A DNA stretch of 64,000 nucleotides from Parachlorella kessleri (taxonomy: Eukaryota > Chlorophyta > Trebouxiophyceae > Chlorellales > Chlorellaceae), in contig BBXU01000651.1 in the NCBI GenBank assembly GCA_001598975.1, positions 30,015-94,014 on the forward strand, in the 5' to 3' direction. A program made the position numbers and the translations under genes. Position 1 is the stretch's first letter, and each line of letters opens with the position of its first letter. Positions 55,566 through 64,000 of this stretch are shown one piece after another. The notes beneath the pieces are model-generated. The model ran no database searches. It saw only the letters and a list, made by a program, of their open reading frames with translations, and was not told the origin of the DNA.

Positions 55566-56900
55566 GGTTGTGGTGAGGAGTATTGTGGGTGTATAGGTTC
55601 GGCAGCGTGGGCAGGGACGGTGACTTATTAATGGATTTGGGGGTTTCTTATTGAAGCTGTGGCACTTCCTTTTCCCAGCATTGGCGGTATGGCCTTGTGC
55701 GAGCCGCATTCCTATCCTACGAGGTCCTTGCTTCACTTCTTGGTTGACGACTTGTCTTGCAAGCAGCGCCTTATCGTACAGTCATTGGGCCTGATCTTGC
55801 TTCTTAACTTATTACGATTGATCTGTGCTCTTCCTCAAGCCATACTCCAGTAGCCCTGCTAAGGGGCGGTTGTACCTGTGTGGCCAGCCAAGGTGTCTTG
55901 CGCAAGAAGGGTGTGTGCTGCTACCTGCCGCGGCCGCGCATGAGAGGTTTTACATGGTTCCAAACAAGTGCGCTGTCCATGTTCCACTACGGCATCTGTT
56001 TTTTGTCAGCGGTCAGTACAGTACCCCTAGCGCTTGTATGTGCTGTAGGGATGGAGGGCAGGCTACAAAAGGCAGTTCAGCTTTTATCGGTGTCTTTTTC
56101 CTCACCTGTACAATGTTGTTTTGCATGCGTTTTTACTTCTGAAATGAAGCTGGTAGTGCTGGGCCTAGAGCTCTACACGCTCTTTGTTTGGCAGCCAGCC
56201 AACAGGTTCCATTACAAATGTAGTCTCATGGTACATGAAGCTAAGCTTTCCCTGTGTTCCCATGGCCATGTTTGCCCTTCTGCATGCGCGTAGTGTCGTA
56301 GCAAACCCAGCCGGTGATCGTTGCTGCGACCTTTGCTTACATTACAACAAACCCAGCTCGGAGAGTATGTGTGCACTCCTAGCATGTTGCTTGGGCTCTA
56401 GAGGATTGTGGTGGCTACAGCTCTGATGGCAGGCAAGCAAAGTTCCCTTTGGCGCTATGATGGGGAAGTCTTTTTGTTGCTTTGATCCCGAATCGTGCAG
56501 TACCTGGCTTGGTGGGTTTACCCCATACACAGTGTGCAAGTGTTTAATAGGCATGCAAAGCGCTGCAGCTCTCATTTTGCCGCTCCTGTGCTGTGCAGCC
56601 CAGTTTATAATTACAAGTCCGACCACCATGTGGTCATTTGAGTTTAAGATACTTCAAGACACCCAGGGTACCGTTGATGGAGTACCACCAAGTTACTGCA
56701 AACATCTGCATGCACAAGGCGGCCTTACGTTAAAGGGACAGCGCAGGCATGCACGACAGTACCTAAGCCTCCTACAGCATGCCAAGCAAAACGCTTTGCT
56801 GAAGGACTGTAAACAGCCGCGCAGTTATCTGCATCACATGACAAGGCTGCTCAGAACACCAGGCTGGGCACCTCTGGCGCCTGCACTGGCCCAACACCCG
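55566..56900. other. Convergent intergenic region, F-box/LRR-like gene / peroxiredoxin
   Basis: This 1.3 kb holds two 3' UTRs. A 137-codon open frame at 55880-56293 has no recognisable content. A minus-strand TGTAA (56611-56615 on +) could end the peroxiredoxin mRNA. Confidence 0.5.
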
Positions 56901-59871
56901 TCACTCTTCAGGCACTTTTGTCTTGCGGATGTAGAGTTTGCCAGACTGCACGGAAATGGTCCGGTAGTCGGGGAACTGCAAGGACATCATGGCAGAACAT
57001 GTACAATATACCGCAACTGTCCAGCCTGAGCACCTGGGTTGAACCCTGGGCAACATCACTACCACTGCACTTGCGCACTTGCTTGTGGCCAAACCACCTT
57101 TGCATGACAGCCTTTGGGTGTAGTGCAGCGAGGCGGCAGCATGGTCCACATGTCTACTGCTGTCACTGCCCATGCCGGCAGTCACTGCCCTGGCAGGGCA
57201 TCGTCCCCTCCACTTCAGGTCACCCAATAACACATTAATGCGGACAGTTGCCCGCCACTCTTTCAGCAATGGCCTGGCTTAGGTGCATCTCTCAAGTGAC
57301 CCGCAGCCTCACCAGTTTGTGTGCCTCCTCCTCCGAGACCTTGGGCGATATCATCACCCTGCAATGTAACCCCAGCCAGCAGTGGAATCTGTCTCGCCAC
57401 AGCACTGGTGCTTCTTGGGATGACGGGGTGGCGGCCCCTCTCAAACCCCCCCTTCCAGAGCAGCATGTTCTCAGAACGATGAACGACAAGCCCTCCTCCC
57501 TCCCTGTGGTTGCATGTGAATGCATGCTGACGCAGTGGTCGCTTCCTCAGCTGCAAAGCCCAGCAATAGATTAACATGAAGGCCATAGGCGGAAACAAGC
57601 ATTACAGAGTGGTAGTGTGGCTACCCATGCGGGATTACCACCCCTCCCACCCCAGCCTACTCACTCTTCCCCCTGCTTCCAGTTGGCAGGTGTGGCCAGT
57701 GGGTACTTGTCAGCCAGTTGGAGCGAGTCCACCACCCGGATGATCTGCACTTGGCACAAGCTGATAATAGTAAGTAAGATGACAGTGGCCCAAGCCGGCC
57801 TAGCAAGTTTGAGTGTTCACATGGCTTAACGGCACTTGATCAGCAACTCGGCTACAGCAGGTGCCCCAGCCGGGCACTAATTCCAAGTGGGCACTGTATA
57901 GCATGGTTGACTACCGTTGTGCACTGTCCTGCCAGCCGCCAATGCACCAACCCAGGTGGGCGCTGCGAAAGGCAGACAACGCGCCCAACTCTAACAATCG
58001 ACAGGACAACTGGCATTTTGCTGTGTAGCAGGGCGATACGCACTGCACCCCCTTATTACTGGAGTCGGCCTCCTGGCCAACACCTAAGCTAACCCTGTAG
58101 TTGCACTTGCCTCATCGAAGTTCCGCCCAGTGGAGCTTGGCTGCACAAGGCAAGCATGCACCTTTCAGAGGACAGGCCTTGTAGTAACTCTACAGGCCGT
58201 GTGCTGGCCTAGACAGAGGAAGTGCATGAGCGCAAAGTGCCACAGATGCAGCTGCTGGGATACGACATGGCCAGGAGCAGCACAGGCACGCATGTGAAGG
58301 TTGCCTGCCTAGGGTGGCGTGGCCCAGGGACGAAAGCAGCAGGAAGAAGGGCGCCTCCATAGTGGCAGCCAGCCAAGGGGGCTATTGCCAGAGCCAGTCA
58401 CCCATCCCCTTGCTTGAATCCTTGTGCTGGCACTCACATAGAGCAGAGACAGCTTGAGGGTCTTGTCGGGTCCCACAATGAACACCGCCCGCGCTGCAAA
58501 GCTACGCCCCTGATCGTCCTTCTCGTCAGGATCCAGCATCCCAAAGCTGCAACAGGGGGTATGGCAGCGCCTTGTGAGGTTCTTATGGTGGGGAAGAAAT
58601 CAGTCTTGAGACGCAGCAACGCCCTTGCACTGCTAGCTGACAGGGGCAGGACCAGGTTGTTTGTTGTACCGTGGCGTGAGGAACCCTGAGCCTCAGCAAC
58701 GGCCTTGGTCAGCAAAGCACAGCATGCATGGCTAGTATCATTAAAGTACCTGTGTGACCCACCCAGCGGTGGTACACTTTGGAGTGGCTGGTAGATGGAT
58801 GAGCTGGAACCTCACAGCGGGTTTGCAGTGCTGGCAGGCAGCTGGCCAGGCCGGGCTTGGTTTGACCCTGTGTTAGTGTCCCATGTATGCCCCGCCACCT
58901 CCACTACCGCTTACTACCCACATACTACCCATGACCAGTGCACTCACTCCTTGGCTATCTTGCGGTCTGGGTCGGCAATGATGGGGAACTCTAGCTTCCT
59001 TCCAGACGACATGGAGCCCTCAATGTCCTTCACCCATCCTGCAGCCAGCAACAACAGAGGACGCACACCTCGGCACCCTAACCGCCTAAGGGCCTGCCAA
59101 CACAGGGGGCCTGCAGTAATCTGTCAGGCCAATTAGCCGATGAAACCATACCGGTATCAAACTGCAGTAGCACTGATCACGCTCCTCACGCCACCCTGAG
59201 AGAGAGCGGTGTGATACACAACCGACTGCCCACAGCTAACCACACTAAGGTGACCCATATCCAGCCCTGCTCTCACCCTTGTGACTGTCGAGGCTGTTGC
59301 ATGACAGGGCAATCAGCTTGACGCCCCTCTTCTTGAACTCATCCTGGTACTTGCAGGCCAGACCCAGCTCGCTGGTGCACACAGGGGCTACAGGGGCGGA
59401 ACCGAAAGTTGAGGTGACTTGAAGCCAGCAGGTGAGAGAGCACGGCGCTGGGCCGAGCTGGGAGGCAGGAGGACAAGCAGACTTGTTTACACCCCCTTCA
59501 TCATCAGCAAAGCGGGACCAGCGGATATGTGTTGTGACTTGAGGCGCGGTACCACTATCCCTGTGGTACAGGCGTGGGCCCTGCTTTACTCACTAAAGTC
59601 ACTGGGGTGGGAAAAGAGGATCTGCAGGGCAGCAGGAAGCCGTTGCATGTGGTATCCACTGGATAACCATGCCTCCAGGTCCTAAGTGGAACCATGTCTG
59701 TCTGCTGCTGCACTGTGCATATCAAGGAGTTGACCGGGTGTACAATAGTATGGTACTGGTGTTCAACGGCCAACTTACCACCCACGAGTTGTCCACAAAG
59801 TCGTGGAATTTGATAGGTCCCTGAGTAGTTTCTGCGTCAAAGTTGGGAAGAGTGTCCCCCAGTACCACCAT
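56901..59871 (-). CDS. 1-Cys peroxiredoxin (Prx6 class)
   Basis: This thiol peroxidase reduces H2O2 and organic hydroperoxides. There are nine minus exons: 59871-59779, 59621-59594, 59387-59277, 59038-58948, 58546-58438, 58140-58111, 57744-57665, 57358-57313 and 56975-56901 (663 nt, 220 aa, exactly the family length). It begins MVVLGDTLPNFDAETTQGPI, with no presequence, so it is probably cytosolic or nuclear. The peroxidatic Cys44 lies in FSHPSDFTPVCTSELG, which is split between a 28-nt exon and the next. Family blocks follow: KLIALSCNSLDSHKGWVKDI, FPIIADPDRKIAK and FGMLDPDEKD. The Prx6 C-terminal dimer domain is present (STGRNFDEIIRVVDSLQLAD, ATPANWKQGE). The intron at 58110-57745 uses a GC donor. 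The C-terminal exon (FPDYRTISVQSGKLYIR) fits the class. Confidence 0.95.
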
Positions 59872-60777
59872 CCTGCGGCGTGACAGGCCACTCTATTGCA
59901 TATAGAGGGTACTTATATTGATAGAAGGGACCGGATCAGCTGAACATGATAACTGACCCAGACTGTCCAAAGACCCGCGCGCAGCCGCCACGACCAGAAG
60001 GTGCCCGGCGACTACCAAAGGCAGAGTTCCTGCCTAGTTCCGACCGTTTGTGGTGTTGCAATGCCCATGATCGTACTTGGACATGACACACGCTGGCTAG
60101 CTGCAGAGGCATTTACCTGGCACGTGAGAAACCCAAAGAGCGGCGCCTAACTGAATAAGTGGAAGTCGTGCAAGGCGCGTGCTTAGCAAGTTTCTGGGCT
60201 AAACAAAGCGGCGAATAACAAAAGCTTGGGTCGGTGTGCGTGGTTACTGCCAGCACGTTGGGAAGCTGTGCGGCCGGCGAACCCACCTCGAAGGCCCCTA
60301 TTTCAGGAGTCGGTCGGTACGAAGCTATCTCACTTTCTCCCTCGACACAATCCAACGCATTTGGAGACATAGACGCTGCGTCTCAGGGGTTCGCATCCCA
60401 TTGAGAGGCGGCGGCCTAGCCTAGTTAAAGCCCCCATAGCCCCTCTCCCAGCCTTCTTGGTACGCTTTGAGACTCTCTGCAGTGCCAAAAACGTCTAGCC
60501 AGGAGTGTATCCAGCGCACAGTCTTGGCTACCACACCCTGGGCCTGTAGCCTCCGTGCCAATCACAAGGTTACAGAGGGGATCACCTGCACAGCGGTCAG
60601 CCAAGCATCAACAGGAACTTCCGCACAACACACCAGCCTGACACACCTCGTCTGCTCCACAACTTGATGCAGTTTGATGTAAGAGACGGACCCCCCTCAC
60701 TACTGCCTAGCCAATTACTTAGGGTCTACTGCATATACTGCATGAAGCACTGCCAGGGCTGCTGCCACCCAGCAGTT
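59872..60777. other. Intergenic region, peroxiredoxin promoter / CRNKL1 3' end
   Basis: About 900 bases. A minus-strand TGTAA (60570-60574 on +) lies 204 bases past the CRNKL1 stop. The rest should hold the peroxiredoxin promoter. No gene or RNA gene is supportable. Confidence 0.5.
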
Positions 60778-63700
60778 CTACTGCCCCTCGGCTTCAGCAG
60801 CAGCACCATCGTCGTCAGTACGCTGCCGCTTCCAGCGGTAAGCTGCCTCCAGGATCTTCAAGTTGGGTGCCGCAGCGCTCTCCTCCTGCAGACACACACA
60901 CAGGCAGTTATCGCCTGAACCTCTGCTCATGCTAGCAAACAACAATCATTCCCAGCCTTCTGGCAACGTATGCTGGCCCGGGTCCCCCACCTACCCAAGA
61001 TTAGAGGTGCTGGAGGTGTTACAGCTTGGGCATGTCTACCATGCAACTGGCAGCGACCCACCCCTTCCAAGCCCCCTTCAGAGATTCATTCAACATGACG
61101 TCCTCCGCCCGACAACCCCGCGCCTGGCCTGCTTGAGCGAGCCATGCCACACCCCTACTACACCCCCTCAGCAGCTGTGCACCTGGACCTTACCGCCCAC
61201 CCAGGCCACCAGTACCCAGGCGGCCAATGCAACCGACCCAACCCTGCAAAGCCATTTGTCACCCGGGTTACCACCCGGGTTACCAAAGCGACGACTCACC
61301 GGGAAGATGTAGTCGTAGTACTCCTCCATGCCGCCCGCCTCCGTGCCGTCCTCCAGCACGATGGGCCGCTTGCGCTTCACGCGGCGCGGCATCTTCTTCT
61401 CCACAGCCGCAACCGCGCGTGCACGCTCGTCGGGCGGCCTGCAGGGCAGGCGGCACAGTACCACAGCGAAGCAGCAGGTTTACCGGGAGGCACAGGGCGG
61501 CCAGCAGGGCAGGAGAGCAACCGGCGTGCAGGGTACGAGCTGGTCGCTTCTTTACAGAGGGCCGCACTGCATTGCATATGCTTATCGGGTCTGTTCAGGC
61601 AACCACCAGAGCTCCCCCCCCCGGTGCAGGAGCATGCGCAGCACTGGTGCCTGCTGCCGCGCTGCCCTGCCCCCTAGACATGCAGCCTGCCTTCCAGCCC
61701 TTGCGTGGCAGGCCCCTGGGCGCACACTCTTGCTACCCTGGAAACCCTGCGACAGCCAGCAAGCAAAGCACAGCCACGTCAACTCACGCCGAGCAGCCCC
61801 CACCTGGACGTGCATCCCGCCTCGAATTCCCGCCACGCCTCCAGCAGCATGACGGCCTCCTCCTTGGCGTCCGGCTGGCCCTCCCGCAGCGCACGCAGCG
61901 CGCGCTCGTACACCCGCCGAGCGCGCGTCTCGCGCTCCGCCGCCCCCGCCGCGCCGCCCTCTGCCTCCGCCGCCTCGGCCTCACGCTGCCGCCTGCGCAG
62001 GGGAGGAGCCACAGGGCGTTGACAAGAGCGCCATGGCTGCTGTTGGCAAATCTCCGCGTCACAAGGCGTCAGCTGTGCATGGCGCAACGGGCACTTGTCA
62101 CGTTATCACACCCCCCGCTGCAAAGCCGACACAGTATTTCACACCGGCACAGGGCTGCCCAGCGCTGACCTGGGGCAGGCAGAACCAGCCGCACTGCGCA
62201 AGCACCCTAATCAGGCAGCCCAGCCAGTCGGTCGGCAACACCTACCCTGCGCACGCATGCCCGCCACCCCCTGCCCATCCCCCCCCCCCTCAGCTACCTG
62301 GCCTCGCTGCCCCCCTCCTCCTCCTGCTCCTCCTCCGGAGGCGTTGCTAGCACCGCCAACGGTGTCGCCTCGAACTTGGCATAGGAGAGCCACACCTGCT
62401 CACCAGCACAGCTGGGGGTTGTAATACATCAAAGGCCTTGGTGGCCGGCCACCAGGTGGCAGGGGAGCATCCTTATGCGATCCCAGTGCCAGCTGCCACA
62501 AAGCAACCGTCATGAGGACCTGGGGCTGCCAACAGTTACTTGGACAGGCGGACCATCTATCATGCTTTGCAGGACATGCCAGGCGTTCTGCCTCAGACGC
62601 CCCCCCCAGGGACTGGGCAGGCACCCAAAGCCCCACGTGTGGTGCAGAGAGCCAGCCACCTGCCACCAAAACATCCACCGCTGGGCTTCAACCCCCGCGA
62701 AGTCCTACTAAGGACACCCAACTACAAGCGAGGCAGCATAGCGGCCGCTCGTGCGCGGCGCCGTCCCTAGGGTGGTGGTTTCATGTGCACGCGTACCTTG
62801 ACGTGCTGCGTACGCTGCAGCAGGCGCTCATACAGCTCGCGGCCGCCCTCGCGGTTGCCCTCCTGGATCTCAAAGTCGATGTATGCCTGCACAGGGCCAG
62901 CACACGCGGCAGCCGCAGCTTGAGGGCAAGGTCCCCTGGGCCTTGAGCGAGGCACAGGGGCCCAGGAGGACGGCATAAGCCTGCAGCCTCCGGCGGGGAG
63001 CCACGTTGCCCGCTGGGAAGAAGGGAGGTGGCGCCTCCCTCTTTCCCCAGCTCTCCTTCTTGGCCTACAGATGAGCCCGTGCCCACCCAGGACCGGTCGC
63101 ACAGTGGCCCATTTCATGCCTGCGCTCGCCTCTTTCGTAAAGACCTCCCTGTGGCGGAAGCTGCTTCTCCAATGGGCTCTAGATAACCCCTGCGCCAGGG
63201 CGGCCTTGCTTGGGCCTACGCCCCCAGGCTGGCCGCGCTCCAATCAACCCCAGTCTGATGCACTTGCCTTCCAGATGGCTTCCGGCATGTCCAGCGCCGG
63301 CTGCGCAATGGCCAGCTCATAGATGCCCCTCGCCCGGTCCCCCTCACCCAGCGACCGCTCCAGGTCAGCAAACCTGCGCCAGGCAGAGCCCCGAGAGCTT
63401 GCGGCACGCAGGCGGGGGTGGGCAAAGTACACCCTGCAAGAGAGGAACCCCCTCTGTCCTAGCCTCTGGTAGGCCAGCTTGTTTTACCCAAGGTGCGGGT
63501 GAGACTACCTGCGGAGGAACACAGCGCCTGGCGAAAGAACCGCGGTAGCAACCCCGCGCAGCTGTACGGTCAACAGCACCTCAGGATGACTCGCTGTACG
63601 GCTTGCAAATAGAGTGTCCGCGGGGCCATGCCTGAGTACAGCACCCCATCAGCCAGCCAGCCAGCCAGCCAGCCAGCCCGCCCTCCTGCAGTGGCACCTG

Positions 63701-63927
63701 CTGAGCTCCACTAGAGGAGATACATGTAGCCCACAACAGCTAGGCAACACCAGGTGCTGCTTGGGACCCCATACAAGCACCCCAGCTGGCACCAGCCCGC
63801 CCACCCACCTGCCCCACGCGCCCGCGTTGGCTGGGCTCCACTCCAGGTACTTGTTGTACAGCACCCGGCAGCGGTCGATGTTGCCCAGCTGCAGCTCCAT
63901 CTCGATGTAGCTGCGGAACAGCTTGTC
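60778..63927 (-). CDS. CRNKL1: Crooked neck-like splicing factor (CLF1/Syf3/CRNKL1), C-terminal part
   Basis: This HAT-repeat protein of the Prp19/NineTeen complex is needed to assemble the active spliceosome. Seven minus exons lie in the window: 63927-63809, 63373-63268, 62886-62797, 62395-62298, 61992-61804, 61438-61300 and 60885-60778. The 5' part continues past the right edge. HAT repeats are clear: [54 protein letters not shown] and [20 protein letters not shown]. Next are [20 protein letters not shown], an acidic linker and the conserved end [39 protein letters not shown]. Phases agree throughout. The intron after the LDMPEAIWK exon starts with GC. A (CAGC)n microsatellite lies upstream in an intron. 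Confidence 0.94.
63651..63680. repeat. (CAGC)n microsatellite in a CRNKL1 intron
   Basis: About seven tandem CAGC units lie in the intron between the first two in-window exons. It is a simple repeat. Confidence 0.8.
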
Positions 63928-64000
63928 CTGCACACACGCACCCACAGCGGAGGGGTCCCCAAGGTGGATGGAGGGGGGCACACAAGGCACACAGGGGATA

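Noticed and set aside
55880..56293. 137-codon open frame on the plus strand
   Set aside because: It lies in the 3' region after the F-box/LRR-like gene, has no family features, and lacks splice or promoter support.
60385..60420. tRNA-like T-arm (GGGGTTCGCATCCC)
   Set aside because: The T stem has a mismatch, and I found no matching acceptor, D or anticodon arms upstream.
63651..63680. Regularly spaced repeats resembling a CRISPR array
   Set aside because: It is a simple CAGC microsatellite with no spacers, and it lies in an intron of a eukaryotic gene.

Overview
The window is nuclear DNA from a GC-rich, intron-dense green alga. I infer Chlorophyta, probably Trebouxiophyceae, from four things: GC-rich coding sequence; short, frequent introns with clear GT/GC..CAG borders; UGUAA-type polyadenylation motifs after several stop codons; and plant/algal-type proteins, namely a plastid EF-Ts, a GPR1/FUN34/YaaH acetate-channel family and a UBC32-34-like E2. 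I see no bacterial operon logic. Exon models were built by hand from reading frame, splice consensus and phase, and every complete model sums to a multiple of three.

Layout: the 3' end of EF-Ts (+, 1-318); importin-alpha (-, 1403-6492); an unassigned 2.1 kb with a perfect 23-bp hairpin; mitochondrial NADPH:adrenodoxin/ferredoxin reductase (+, 8618-13478); an unknown coiled-coil protein (+, 14305-15841); a membrane-anchored ubiquitin-conjugating enzyme of the UBC6/UBE2J class (-, 16381-18264); then, head to head with it, a large ABC-transporter gene (+, 18608-26054). Next come three paralogous acetate transporters, two on + and one inverted (26859-36079). They are followed by a 56-residue membrane protein (-) head to head with prohibitin-2 (+), chaperonin CCT-gamma (-), a probable plastid membrane protein (+), a 942-residue F-box/LRR-like protein (+), a 1-Cys peroxiredoxin (-), and the 3' part of the splicing factor Crooked-neck/CLF1 (-), which runs off the right edge.

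The most unusual object is the ABC gene. Its membrane half and nucleotide-binding half both resemble ABCD4, the lysosomal cobalamin exporter. Between them lies a region closely resembling MMADHC (CblD), the cytosolic B12-trafficking protein. The end of the CblD-like domain and the ABC ATPase domain share one uninterrupted exon, so the two are joined by sequence, not only by proximity. If transcripts confirm it, one polypeptide would combine export of vitamin B12 from the vacuole/lysosome with its cytosolic hand-off.

Other structural signals are a high share of GC-AG introns (nine of roughly 99 modelled, nearly all GCAAGT), an 87-bp in-frame tandem duplication that copies a splice donor in the reductase gene, and several perfect inverted repeats in introns and intergenic DNA. 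Most other genes are housekeeping functions (nuclear import, protein folding, splicing, mitochondria, redox) with no evident shared pathway.
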